From Platerodrilus igneus (Eukaryota; Arthropoda; Insecta; Coleoptera; Lycidae): a stretch of 64,000 bases of DNA. Below the pieces are notes generated by a model that saw only the letters and a program-made list of their open reading frames with translations, ran no database searches and was not told the origin of the DNA. A program made the position numbers and the translations under genes. The stretch is taken from contig JARFIW010001469.1 of NCBI GenBank assembly GCA_036346225.1, forward strand, positions 11,254,001 through 11,318,000. The letters run 5' to 3'. Positions 1 through 10,419 of the stretch are shown piece by piece (the stretch's first letter is position 1; each line of letters opens with the position of its first letter).

Positions 1-622
1 TTATCTGATGTAGTCTTTCAATTAGTCCATTTGATTCAGGGTGGTTTTCAGTTATGAAATGAATTCTTATTTTGTGGAGTTCCAAAGTGTTCTGAATCGT
101 TTCATTTTTAAATTCGCTGCCGTTATCTAACGTTATTGTTTCGGGCGTTCCATAAAATGTAAAGTACTGTAAAAATCATTGGGTTACGTCAATACTATTT
201 TTAGATGTGATTGGTATTGCTTGGTCTATTTTTGTGAATGCATATACAATTGTCAAATAGCTTAGTGCTTCTACTACTAGAGTATCGGCATGTAATTTTT
301 GAAAAGGTTTGTCAGGTGTTTTAGTTAACATTAAGGATATTTTTAGGGGTTTTCTGTCGTATTTTGCTTTGTCGCATAGTTCACATTGATTAATAAAGTC
401 TGAAGTTAATTCTTTCATGTCCTTGAAATAATATCGTCTCATGATTTGATTTGGGGTTTCAATAATTCCACGATGATTGGTTTCTCCTTCGTGTTGATTT
501 TGGATTACATCATTTATTTCGTCAAGGTCGTCTAAGGTTATTAATTTTATTGTGCATCTTATAAGTTCAGGGCCAGAGTTATTAAATAATTTAAGATATA
601 ATTCTGAAAATCGTTTATACAA
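1..622 (-). pseudogene. Gypsy integrase, HHCC and catalytic core, partial
   Basis: Integrase inserts retroelement cDNA into host DNA. Reading down from 622, an HHCC zinc-binding module is visible (H-E-G-E-T-N-H-R-G, then C-E-L-C), followed by the core. The catalytic acidic residues can be placed: D in LHADTL, D in LDNGSEF and E in HPESNGLIERLH. A stop after SIDVTQ near 176 splits the core, and the window start cuts the rest. The first Met at 622 is not a real start; this is an internal part of a Pol polyprotein that continues from RNase H upstream. The spacing and the RRYYFKDM segment fit Ty3/gypsy integrases. The fold assignment is secure; activity is ruled out by the stop. Confidence 0.85.
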
Positions 623-639
623 GTTTTTGGTGTTAAAGT

Positions 640-1083
640 AAAAATAAAATCTTTTTTCCCGGAGGTGTATTCTTTTAGAATTTTAATTATTTGTTCTTCA
701 TTGTCGTCTTTAGTTATTTAAATTTGGTATATTTTTTTGATATCTGTTTTTGTATATTTTACAGGGTTGGGGTTGGTTAAAACTTCGGTGATTATAAACT
801 GATTGGGTTTCATATCGATGGCTTTGTTTAAAATTGTAATCGCGGTTTTTGGCTCTTCATTTTGAGTTGAATGTATTGTGTTCATATCGTCTGGATCTTC
901 TCTTACTTCCGTTTTGTCTACGTTTCCTATAATTGATTCCGTTTCCAGTGTGTTGAGTTGTATTCTACTTAGAGCGTCTGCGTTATTATTATAAATTCCT
1001 CTTTTGTATATGATCTCGTAGTCATATTCTTCTAGTCTGATTCTCCATCGTTGTAATTTTGATTTAGGTTCTTTAGGTTCTTT
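640..1083 (-). pseudogene. Gypsy RNase H C-terminus and Pol linker
   Basis: Translation of the minus strand from about 1083 reads an RNase H ending with RWRIRLEEYDYEI, then YKRG and the near-invariant NADALSRI that closes gypsy RNase H domains. A linker of about 100 residues follows and ends in a stop near 715. RNase H degrades the RNA strand of the RNA-DNA hybrid during reverse transcription. The catalytic N-terminal part of the domain is absent, because the sequence just upstream (1084-1245) is already RT. A deletion therefore removed the RT thumb, the connection and most of RNase H. The linker runs on towards the integrase at 622 in another frame. Confidence 0.75.
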
Positions 1084-1245
1084 CTATATGTTCTACTAAT
1101 GATGTTGAATAAATTATGATGTCGTCTAGGTACACAAGACATTTTTCGTTGTGTATCCCACGTAATATATTGTCCATAACTCGTTGAAAAGTTGCGGGTG
1201 CGTTCTTTAATCCAAATGGCATTCTAAATTTTCATCTATCTCTAT
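1084..1245 (-). pseudogene. Gypsy reverse transcriptase, palm fragment
   Basis: About 50 codons remain of the RT palm: [17 protein letters not shown], then [12 protein letters not shown], where YLDD is the catalytic motif. These two motifs are diagnostic of Ty3/gypsy RT. The fingers upstream and the thumb downstream are gone. The RT fragment lies between the protease region (from about 1400) and the RNase H end (from 1083). It is too short for the open-reading-frame cutoff but unmistakable in translation. It cannot encode a working polymerase. Confidence 0.85.
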
Positions 1246-1399
1246 TTCAGTAAAATTTAATTCTTCTACATTAATTGGGTTGGTTGGTAATAGTTCTACG
1301 GGGTAGTCATTCGAGTTTAAAATCCTCGTTGTGGTGTAATTATCTTTTATTTGTACTAATGCGGTTGGGGTCTCTATTCCTTGTTGAAATGTTATAGTG

Positions 1400-1845
1400 A
1401 TTTATTATTCCTTATTTGTTATTTGAATTTACTGGGATTTTTATTTTTTTCTCCGTTCGGGGTTCTATTGTGTATTTTTGTTGGACTTGGGTATTTTGAA
1501 ATTTAATGGGGATTTGTCCATATTTTGTCCTTAGTATTGTTCTTTTTATGTCAATGTTGGCTCCTAATTTTCTTAGAAGGTCCATTCCTATTAGTCCGTC
1601 ATATTTGTCATTGAATTCGAAAATACAAAATTTATGCTTCATTTTTACGTTGAATGTTTTCGGTAAGGGTATGTTAACTACGAATTGGTGTAGGGTTGTT
1701 TGATGGGCTGTTTTAATTTTAAATGGTTCTCTTTCTACATAGTCTAAATAGTGTTTCTTTACGGTTCGGGGCTAATTAATGTTTCGAGGATCCGGTATCG
1801 ATTAATAATTTAAATTCGCATGGGATATTTCCATATAAGGTAGTA
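1400..1845 (-). pseudogene. Gypsy aspartic protease region
   Basis: The protease cleaves the Gag-Pol polyprotein. On the minus strand near 1815 the active-site segment LLIDTGSSKH is readable, followed directly by a stop. The later part (1642-1412) is an open stretch containing LIGMDLLRKLGANID, matching the conserved C-terminal loop of retroelement proteases. The aspartate of DTG is present, so the catalytic residue survives, but the stop and a frameshift between the two halves inactivate it. The region lies between Gag (end at 1873) and RT, the usual gypsy position. Confidence 0.75.
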
Positions 1846-1872
1846 CTAGGTGATTAATATTATTTAAGTTTA

Positions 1873-3113
1873 TTAAGTTTGGTCGTTTACAAAACGGTCT
1901 ATTTGATTAATTGAGCACGCGTTTTCTTCGTCGTCCTCGTCATAAGTTGCGCATCTTTCTTCGCGTTCATAATTGTTCGAATGGTTTGGTTCATTGTTTG
2001 TACTTGGGTGAATGTAATTATTCTGGTCATTGTCAAATTCTTGTACTTTTTGATGAAATAGTTCTTCCGATGTAAAAGTTCGTTTTCGATGAGGGTTTGA
2101 TCGAATGTGTGTTATTTTTGTATTTTGTCTGGTGTTACCAGATAAGGCATCCATTGGTGTTGGTTTGTAATAGTTATTAGGGTTGTTATTATTGTTTGTC
2201 ATTGGTAAATTTCTAATAGAGTTTGCTTTAAATGCTGGTTTTTATTGGTTTACGTTTTGGTTGAATCTTGGTATGAATGCGGGTTTCGTGAAATTCGGGT
2301 TAAACGTTGGTTTTGGAAATTGTTTATATTGATTATTAAAATTCGCGTTATTAAAATGTGGATTATTACTTCGCAGTTGATTTGTTTGTGCATTGAATGG
2401 TGTAAATTTTTGTTGGGGAATTGTTTGTCTCGCGGCTTGTGTAGTTTTTATTGGTGAATTACTTTTATTCGCCTTGGGGTTGTATAATCTGTTTCTGTAA
2501 TACATTACGTTTTCTTCTTCTATTATCATGTTCATGGCCTCCTCTAAGTTTTGGGGTCGTTGGAATATGATTTTGTCTGAGAGTCCTTCTGGTACTGCAT
2601 TTAGATATGTGTCTAGTGCCATTTCGTCATACATACTTGTTTTTAAAAGTCTGATATTTTGGTCGGGTTCTACAATTTTTAATTTCGTTAATATTAAGCT
2701 TTTTACATCTTGGCATTTCATTCCGAATTGGTACGGGCATTTGTTATTTTCCATTCTAAGGTTTATTATGTCGCGTATTAGGCATTTTAGGTTACGTTAA
2801 TCGCCAAAATATGCAATCAATATTCACTTGAAGTTTTCCCACTGTTCTAGTCATCTCGGCTGGCAATTAGTGTTACTGCCCGTCCGGTTAGTTTACTAAT
2901 AATTAGACGTAGGAGTAATACGTTTCTTTCGTTGTTTCCGGGTTTAGAGAAGGTTTTCAAAAGTATTTCGTAAGCTGTTAGAAAATTTCCTAATAAAGCT
3001 TGGTCCCTATTATACATTGGAATTGTTTCCAGGTAAATCTTCATATCTAAACTCATTGTGCTAAGGGGTTGTTCTAATAATTCATATTTAGTTTTGTTTT
3101 TAATTACTTTCAA
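1873..3113 (-). pseudogene. Gypsy Gag, three frame-broken pieces
   Basis: Gag is the structural protein that packages element RNA. Three successive open pieces (3113-2847, 2754-2242, 2202-1873) read as one decayed Gag. The first has a capsid-type segment (FLTAYEILLKTFSKPGNNER). The second holds the rest of the capsid-like region and then a tail rich in N, Q, F and P with recurring F-N and F-N-N units. The third is N-rich and acidic (DEDDEEN) near its end. No CCHC zinc knuckle is present, as in the 17.6/297-like gypsy group; RNA binding there is thought to use basic and N-rich tails. Two frame breaks, near 2800 and 2220, inactivate it. Confidence 0.75.
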
Positions 3114-4856
3114 TTTTTTTTAAAAATTGTGATTTATTTTGCTGTTTGTATTGTTATTCTTTGCATGGGTTTATTAATTTTCAGTTTAGATTGCGTCGGG
3201 TTGCTTGTTGTTTCTAGCTTGAGTCGTTTTAGATTATTTAATGAATTGAGTTGCTTGTATTGTACTTAGTTGTACGGTGTTGTAGTACATTAATGGCGTT
3301 TATGATTCGTAATGTCGGGTTGCTTGCTGTAGCCTTAAATACGTTTATTTTTACTTCGTTGATGTTAATTTTATGGTAGGTTTGATTCCTGAAAGGTTTC
3401 AATGTGAATAATTTTTCGTGGTAATTTAATTTACTTCGTTTGCGCCAGTTAAAACTTATTTTTAATTTTTTGCTGATTTAATTGTCTGTTACACTTATCT
3501 CTTCCCGTAGGTGTGTATAATTTATGACCGTGTCTAAGATGCTTTCTGTCTCGTCAACTTAGGTGCTAAATATAAAGTTTGCAAGGTTCCGTCTATTGCG
3601 TTATTCAAAGTTGTATGAAAATCTCCTTTTATAATTAATACAATGAGTTGTTTTAATTACAATGTTTTAATCTATGGAAAGGTTGTTGCTTTTCGGTTAA
3701 TTGTGCTGCATTAACGTTTCTTTTGTACTTTAATTACAAGGTTTTTCTACATACTGTAGATGTAATTTTCAGTCTCTTCATAATTTTAATGTGCAAATGC
3801 TTTTGTTATAATTTAATATAGAATTTGTTACCTGTCTGAAAGGTGTTGTTTTCAGTTGGTATGAGAATGAATTCTGCGTTTTTACTTCTTTAATTACTGA
3901 AGTATTTTAATTATTGAATGTCACGTTTGGAATGAATGTAATTATTCTTTTTATAAAGTTGCAATATGCGTTTTCAGTGGCGTGAATATTTATAGTTTCG
4001 CGATGCGTTTTTGATAATTAAATATGTATGTTTGTATTCAAATAGCTTTGCATTCGTTGCGTTTAAGGTTGAGTTTTAAGTCATTCACTTTCAATGTTGA
4101 GATTTTGGGTTTGGATTTGCGCATTGTTTTAACTCGTAATAATGATTTAAGTTAATAATAGATTGCAAAGTATTTCTATTATTTATAGGATGCGATAATG
4201 TTACATTTGAATAATTTTTTTCGATATTTAGTTGCGTTATATACAAAAGTTTCGGTATTAAATTGTAAATTAATTTCGCTTTATTTTTGGTATTTTTAAA
4301 TTATTTTTGTGCGCCAGTTAACTTTTGTATTGTTAATTAAAAATTCGTTTTTGTTTTGTTTCTCTAATTCTTGCGCCAGTTAATTTGTAATAGTTGTCTC
4401 AGTTGTGCATGTAGTGCGTCTTTGTAGTTCTCAAGTTTTAAAAAAAAATTTCTTTTAAAAATAAATATATTTGAAAATAATTCCCTTAGTACCTAAGTCA
4501 ATTATTTTCATTAAATTTCATAAAATAATAGTAATAATAGTGAATATTTGTACATAAGTAGTAAAATCATAAAAAATTCTTTTATACTAGCAATATCAAA
4601 TATTTATAAAAAATTCAATTGATTTAAGGAAACGAACTTACACTAATTGTTTTGTTGATTTCATGGATTCTGTCGAATTTTGTACGTCCTATACGTCGTA
4701 TTTGGATTCGAGCTATTTTTGTGTCTCCTCCAAGTCTCTGTTTGGGTTTGTTGAATTTGAAAGATTTTGGTTTCGCCTCCAACTTCTGTTTGGGTTCTGT
4801 CAAATTTAGAATTGAAATTACAGACCACCAGTTCTTCGAATCCGTACGGCTGCGCC
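3114..4856 (-). other. Gypsy 5' leader with reiterated primer-site-like motif
   Basis: This 1.7-kb AT-rich stretch separates the LTR from Gag and has no convincing ORF. On the minus strand the word TTAACTGGCGCA or close variants occurs beside the LTR (at 4851-4862) and again at about 4371, 4311 and 3433. The first marks the LTR end plus the start of the primer-binding site; the others have no obvious role. See the finding on this motif. Confidence 0.5.
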
Positions 4857-5405
4857 AGTTAAGGTTCGCGCCTTGGGAGCTGCCTTTTTAAAAACCAGTT
4901 CCAAAACTTCTTAACAAATTTTATTTTAAACAGACATTAATTATGGAATTTTACAACACTTGATTTAAATTACTCTAAGTTCGAAAATAACTAATAAATG
5001 TACTATTGTGAGTAGTCTAAGCAACTGCAATATTAAAGCTGAATACTTTGACTGACCACCGGGTCCTTGAGCTCCCGGGCTTTTTATAATGTTCCTACCC
5101 CCTCACATGGCTGTGGGAACTTGTAGATCCCATGTCTACTTATTTTTAATACTATTCATAAATACAATGTTGTAATCTTAATTTCTAAGTAATCACGGTA
5201 CCTGACCGTCTGTGACCTGACATCTGCAGTGTCAGTATCGTCTCGGATACAAAGTATCGCATCCGTTCTCATGAGCGTTAATAAACTTTACAAATTCTCC
5301 TTGTGTTACAATGTCGCACTTCACTTGGCGTATTCTTAACACTTTCTAATAATTTCCTAATTATTCTGTTTCTTTATACATATATCAATTGTAGATAACA
5401 AAAGC
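4857..5405 (-). repeat. Gypsy LTR, minus orientation
   Basis: This is the 5' LTR of the gypsy element at 1-5405. It is a close inverted copy of the plus-strand LTR at 6468-6999 and is related to 33650-34291. On the minus strand it ends in AACCTTAACT directly before GGCGCAG, a primer-site-like sequence. The outer end is degraded; intact relatives begin AGTTATGTA, so the family has AGTTA...TAACT termini. A TATA box (TATAAAAA, about 5082-5089) follows a G-rich segment (TGTGAGGGGGTAGG) that is conserved in all three copies and is the likely promoter core. Confidence 0.8.
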
Positions 5406-5411
5406 AAGTGA

Positions 5412-6420
5412 CCTGGGATAAATTAGATCGCAAAGCTTGTTTGTACATTCTAATTCATCCTGGAACCAGATCAGGTAGGCAATGTGATAAAAATCATCGA
5501 ATAAAATATGGAATCGTTTACTGTCTTTGCATGTAATGAATAATTCCGTAAGCATTCATATCCGGTTCACAGTTTTATGAATACAGAATGGAAAAGGGTG
5601 GTTAAAGCGTTGCGCAACATGTCTCAAACATTGAAAAAATGGCAAAGAAACTAGAAAACTTAGGGCAGAAACAAGTAAAAATAGCATTAGTGACCAAAAC
5701 CCTACACAGCTTGCTTCGTATAGGCACGTAATGTCTGCTTTGAATTCTTTACCCGCCCAAGAACAGACGATGGCAAACTTGTTGCCACGACTGCTTAAAG
5801 AAAAGATGATTACAACCTCTCTGTCAGAAACGTCATTTAATAACAAGGTGTCAGTGGCATTAGTACACAAAAATGTGCACGGTAAACATAAAGCAAATGA
5901 AAACGGAGATTCGAAGAAAAAATTTAAGTGCTATTCCTGTGGTGTCAAGGGACACTTAAAACGTGACTGCCGTAAATATCAGCGATTCTTAAAAACTATA
6001 CAGTAGTAGAAATGTCAACATCAAATAATGAAGTGCTTGTAGCAAAATCATGTGCAGTAGAATTCAATATGGGTGATGTGTAGTATGCTGGCAGTGGAGC
6101 CTCAAATCATATGTCACCGAGACGCGAATTCTTTAGCGACTTTGTACCAATCGATGATGATTCGTTTCCTGTTATGGTTGGAAATAACGAAATTGTCTAC
6201 GCACGTGGTAAGGGTAAAATTATAGCCGAGTTTGATGTCTATGGTAAAACTTGTTGCCAAACATTGATCAATGGGCTGCAGTTTAATATAAGGACTTTTC
6301 GATATCGTGAAGCGTGATGCATCAAATTGTTCAGCTCTACGAGCTGAACAAGAATATGTATCTCGTTTTGAGCGGAAATGCATATTAACGTCGAAATCGA
6401 GATTTGAGTTGTGTGCCAAA
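5412..6420 (+). pseudogene. Ty1/copia Gag-protease remnant
   Basis: A plus-strand copia polyprotein fragment. From 5412 the translation reads a Gag segment (TWDKLDRKACLYI), then after frame breaks a helical Gag region (HVSNIEKMAKKLENLGQK) and MSALNSLPAQEQTMANLL. The open piece 5731-6006 ends with a CCHC zinc knuckle CYSCGVKGHLKRDC. After a stop, 6080-6310 gives a protease segment, AGSGASNHMSPRREFF, where copia proteases have D-S-G-A-S; here the catalytic D is replaced (GSGAS). The rest of Pol is absent. The knuckle plus SGASNHM motif is specific to Ty1/copia. The piece sits between two inverted gypsy LTRs but does not belong to them. Confidence 0.8.
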
Positions 6421-6467
6421 TAAAAATTGTTTTAGTATAAAATATTCCCCGCATTTTCAAAAAGGTG

Positions 6468-6999
6468 AGTTATGTACCCCCAATTGATGTATATATTATA
6501 AAATAGAATAATTAGAAAATTATTAAAAAGAGTAAAGAAAATGTTAAGTAAAGTGCAACAAAGTAAATACAAGGACAAGTTATAAAGATTATTAACGTTC
6601 ATGAAAACGGATGCGCTACTTTGTATCGCAGACGATAGTGACACTGCAGATATCAGGTCACAGACGGTCAGGTACCGTCATCACTTAGAAATTAAGATTA
6701 CAACATTGTATTTATGAATAGTATTAAGTGTAAGCAGACATGAGATCTACAAGCTCCCACAGCCATGTGAGGGGGTAAGAACATTATAAAAATCCAGGGA
6801 GCTCAATTATCCGGCAGTCAGTCAAGGTATTCAACTTTAGCATTGCAGTTTGCTTAGACTACTCAAAATAGTACAATTAATTCTTTTTGAACTTAGAGTA
6901 AAATTAAATCTAGTTTTGTAAAATTCCATTATGTCTGTTTTAAAATAAATTTCTTAAGAAGTTTTGGAACTGGTTTTTAAAAAGGCCCGAACCTTAACT
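6468..6999 (+). repeat. Solo gypsy LTR inserted in copia-derived DNA
   Basis: A 532-bp LTR with termini AGTTATGTACC...CCTTAACT, TATA box at 6785-6792, and strong inverted similarity to 4857-5405. It is flanked by GGTG (6464-6467) and GGCG (7000-7003), a 4-bp target duplication with one change. A nearby paralogous segment (about 7085-7140) shows the uninterrupted site around GGCGCATAGCAAATTTAG, which confirms the insertion limits. No internal region follows, so this is a solo LTR left by LTR-LTR recombination. Confidence 0.85.
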
Positions 7000-7003
7000 G
7001 GCG

Positions 7004-7405
7004 TAGAGCAAATTTAGTAATTATTTATAATTTCTGTCGCGAAATTTGAAGTTTGTGTGCCAAATAAAAATAATTCTTTAAATTGTTTTAGTATAAAATA
7101 TTTCTCGCATTTTCAAGTAGGCGCATAGCAAATTTAGTAATACTTTTTAATTTCTGTCGCATGCACAAAATTACTCACATTTGCAAAATAAGCCTGGCGT
7201 GGTAAAAGGAAAAACTATGATGTTTCTACAAGTGGAAGAGAAACCGAAATTGAAGTCGAAAACGCTTCAGCAGAGCTACGACGTAAGAACATTTAATGAT
7301 TAGTTTTATATTAATGATTTGAGTATTCTTTTATATTATTTATTAAATTCTATTATTAATTATCAATATTTTTGTTTTAATGTTTGTTATATTCAACGAT
7401 AATGA
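7004..7405. other. Copia-flank duplication and unassigned sequence
   Basis: Contains a second copy of the segment GTGTGCCAAATAAAAA...GCATTTTCAA also seen at 6408-6460, and two near-copies of AGCAAATTTAGTAAT. From about 7190 a short readable stretch (VVKGKTMMFLQVEEKPKL) may be copia-derived, but I cannot assign it. Nothing else is recognisable. Confidence 0.4.
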
Positions 7406-7429
7406 GTAACTACTAGTGCTGGCAATAAA

Positions 7430-7590
7430 ATTCGATTAATCGATTATTCGATTAATCGATTAATCGAAAATCGCGGTTTTTAAAAATTAACAAATCGATT
7501 ATTCGATTAATCGAATATTCGAATAATCGATTAATCGAATATTCGAATAATTAAATATTCGAATAATCGAATATTCGATTAGTCGACCAA
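7430..7590. repeat. Left subterminal TCGATTAA/ATTCGAAT array
   Basis: Irregular repetition of TCGATTAATCGA and ATTCGAATAATCG, self-complementary at many registers. It mirrors the right array at 9920-10120. Such subterminal repeats are where hAT transposases usually bind; that role is inferred here. Confidence 0.8.
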
Positions 7591-8258
7591 TAGGACACAC
7601 CTATTAAAAATTATGGGTAAATAAAATACAGTTAAAAGAAAAATGGTTTGCTTTTATTTCTATTAAGAAGCAAAAGTCCTTACAGAACGAAAGTTCTAGT
7701 AAAATTAAAAATATAACAGTACAAACATGTTGTAAAAGATTTATCCGAAAAGGAGCAACGTCGGTTTTATAATACAAAGGAAGATCTCGAATCCCCTTTA
7801 AACTAAACCTTCCAAAAACCAATAAAACTTAAGCGTGCTTTGACCTGTGTACAGGAACCGGACCTGTACACAAAATTACAAACGATATATTTTTGTCAAA
7901 TAAATTAGAAATACATCCACCAACACCTATAATCACTGTTATTTGATTAACTGACTTGAATCAATTGGAAGAATAATTTTTTATTGTGTTAATTGACTAA
8001 CATGATCCGTGACGTATATATAATTCAGTTTGATTACCTAATAGATTAAAATCAACTACCTACGTGAGTGTACAATAATATAGTAAGGAAACGCCTGTAT
8101 TAATAGCTGTTCGATTTCCGATTACCTATGTGGGTCCACTATTATAGATTATAATTTAGTTGTTGCTTATTAAACTGCAAGTTCATAATTTTAAAATGAT
8201 TTTGTAAGTTTGTTTCTAACTTGAACTTATAATACCTAACTAAATTATAGCCGTAATA

Positions 8259-9573
8259 CAGTATTGCCCGAAATAAACAGTACTGAAATTGTAATTGTTT
8301 TGTATATTTAAAAAATACATATTATTGACACTTTATTATATGTTCTAAATGTGCACCTCCTCGTTCGAGACAGACTTCATAACGATGTTCTAAGTTTCTG
8401 GTCATGTTATTGAATAAGGGTTGTCTCAGGGCTGCGAAGAAGACTCTAACGGCATCCTTTAATTCATCGATGGTTTGTGGTGCCCGTTTGAAAACGGCAT
8501 TTTTAGCCATGCCCCAAATGTATGCGTCTGGAGGTGTGAGGTCTGGAGAATGTGAAGGATAAGGGAAGTCAGTAAATCGTGATATGAATTTGCTTGGAAA
8601 ATGTTCTTGAAGAAATTGACGAATTGCGGCAGCAGTATGGCAAGTTGCCCCGTCCTGCTGAAAAAATTGGTTTCGAAATGCCAAGTTACGTGCACGACAG
8701 AATTGACGTAGATCAGGGATAAATCGTGTTAAAATTTGTCTGTACCTCTGTTGATTAAGTGTGACTTGCCTACCATTCTCTTCGATAAAGTACGGATCAA
8801 TGATTCCGTGTCCGGAAACAACACACCAGACACTCACTTTTTCACTATGTAAAGGAACCTCTTGAACCTCATCAGGTCTGGCAAAGCCCAGAAATCGATT
8901 TGTGCGACGATTCACATAGCCTGACAAGTGAAAATGTGCTTCGTCTGAAAACCAAACATTTTTCAAAAATTCAGGATTTTCATACTGTAACGCGAGAATT
9001 CTGGCGCAATATTCCACTCTACTGCGATAATCCCGAGGATGTAGTTGTTGATGTACCTGAATCACATACGAAAATGTACCCAGCTCCTTCAGGATTCTTT
9101 GAAAGGAAGTTCTTTTTAAATCAAGTTGTAACGCTGTCCTTGCCTGGCTGACTTTCGGATTTTCTAAGATTTGCTCAAAACACGTTCATGGTTATTGTTG
9201 TTGTTAACTGTCCTGGGACGCCCCTGAGTTTCCTTTTCGTTGACACAATACACTACCTGTATTTCTAAACTTTTCAATAACCTTCAAAATTACAGCATTA
9301 CTTGGAGAACGTTTATTAAACCTTTGTGTGAATTGATCAGACACGTATAGCAAACTTGCACCATTACGTCGGCCGATTCCGTATGAACGAAAATAATGCT
9401 CTACCAGAAACACTTTCTCCTCTGTACTTAACACCATTTTTAACAATTAGGCCCTACTAATTACTTGTTTGAGGTTTACTTGACAGGTCTATACTAGCTA
9501 ACTTGAGTGTAGCAGCGCACGCATAAAAACACCGCCAACTTAGTTTCAGTACTGTTTATTTCGGGCAATACTG
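8259..9573 (-). mobile_element. Mariner (DD41D, rosa-like) with complete ends
   Basis: A 1315-bp element bounded by perfect inverted repeats of 30 bp (CAGTATTGCCCGAAATAAAC... at the left, its complement ending at 9573) and by the TA target duplication (8257-8258 and 9574-9575). It carries a single transposase gene on the minus strand. It sits inside the hAT-like element, so it arrived later. Complete ends but a broken gene mean it could be mobilised only by a transposase supplied elsewhere. Confidence 0.92.
8322..9437 (-). pseudogene. Mariner DD41D transposase, two frameshifts
   Basis: Cut-and-paste transposase of the IS630-Tc1-mariner superfamily. The N-terminal piece starts at the ATG at 9437 (MVLSTEEKVFLVEHYF) and reads a DUF4817-type helix-turn-helix to about residue 78. 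The catalytic piece (to 8322) contains FSDEAHF (first D), FQQDGATCHT (second D) and SPDLTPPDAYIWG (third D). There are 41 residues between the second D and the D of PPD, which gives the DD41D signature of rosa-type mariners. All three acidic residues are intact. Two frame changes, near 9215 and 9180, break the link between the DNA-binding and catalytic halves. The product cannot be made as one protein from this copy. Confidence 0.9.
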
Positions 9574-9919
9574 TATTTGTATTACGTATATAGAGCCCAA
9601 GTTCTCTTTTTCCTATGTGTGCAAGCTATAACGTGAGGGAAGACAAAAATACAACCATACACAGTACAAGTTCAGGACAAGATCTCGCTATTGGATGGAG
9701 GATACTTGAAAATGAAATGAAACACGACTTGATGGATTTTGTAATTGACTACCCCGCACGATAGTGAATTAATCAGACAAACGATTATTTGGTTAGAAAT
9801 AATTTGTTTGACTAGTTGATTAGTCGATTAAACGGTTAGTCGATTAATAGATTATCTAGACAACTATACGATTGATTGACTAACCGATTAATGAACTAGC
9901 CAATTAGTTAACTAAAAAA

Positions 9920-10120
9920 TTTGTTAACAATCGAATAATCGGTTAATCGATTAATCGAATATTCGATTAACCGATTATTCCATTAATCAGTTAATCAAAA
10001 AATCGATTAATCGATTAATCGAATATTCGATTAACCGATTAGCCGAATATTCGATAGAAAATCGAATAATCGGTTTAATCGGTTTGCGAATACTGCAAAA
10101 TTCGATTAATCGAATACAAC
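9920..10120. repeat. Right subterminal TCGATTAA/ATTCGAAT array
   Basis: The mirror of the left array, with ATCGATTAATCGAATATTCG variants and GGTTAATCGATTAATCG units. Looser AT-rich repeats (ATTAGTCGATTAA, ACTAACCGATTAA) extend back to about 9760. Degeneration is greater than at the left end. Confidence 0.8.
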
Positions 10121-10419
10121 TTTTTCGAATTTTGCCAGCCCTAGTAACTACTTCTCTGATTTAAATCAATTACGGTATTAAAGTCGCCATTTGCCTAAGT
10201 GTATTGACAAGTTATGCAGAACGCTATTGGGATAGTTAAAGGTAATATTTAGTAATTGTGGATTGTAAGTCGCCATTTATATGGGTGTGTTTGACGTTAT
10301 GTAGGAGACAATAATTAAAATTTCTGCTTAATCGGTTAAAAATTGTGTTTGCAAGTTATGTAGAAAACTAATTGAAAATACTTGATTAATCGGCAATAAA
10401 TTAGTTGTTCTTCAATTTG

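Larger units (their letters stand above)
1..5405 (-). mobile_element. Ty3/gypsy LTR retrotransposon, 5' LTR to integrase, truncated by window start
   Basis: On the minus strand the order is LTR (5405-4857), primer-site-like GGCGCA, long leader, Gag, aspartic protease, reverse transcriptase, RNase H end and integrase, which is the Ty3/gypsy order. The 3' part and 3' LTR would lie before base 1. Each domain is recognisable, but the reading frame is broken many times. Much of RT and most of RNase H are missing, because RT motifs are followed almost at once by the RNase H C-terminus near 1085. The Gag has an N/Q/F-rich tail in place of a CCHC zinc knuckle, as in the 17.6/297-type gypsy group. No env gene is in view. 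This copy should be inactive. Confidence 0.85.
7414..10143. mobile_element. hAT-like element with TCGATTAA-rich ends, no transposase recognised
   Basis: The ends are inverted repeats: TAGTGCTGGCAA at the left and TTGCCAGCCCTA at the right. They are flanked by an exact 8-bp direct repeat, GTAACTAC (7406-7413 and 10144-10151). An 8-bp duplication with TAG-type ends is the hAT signature. Next to each end lie about 150-250 bp of densely repeated ATCGATTAATCGAATATTCG variants (7430-7590 and 9920-10120), which can pair with themselves and with each other. The interior carries a mariner insertion (8259-9573) and no recognisable hAT transposase, so this is a non-autonomous copy. Without the mariner it is about 1.4 kb. 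Confidence 0.85.

Noticed and set aside
5731..6006. Host zinc-knuckle protein
   Set aside because: Upstream copia Gag and downstream SGASNHM protease sequence show it is copia Gag.
4857..6999. Inverted LTRs as ends of one composite element
   Set aside because: The right copy has its own 4-bp duplication and an empty-site paralogue, so it inserted independently.
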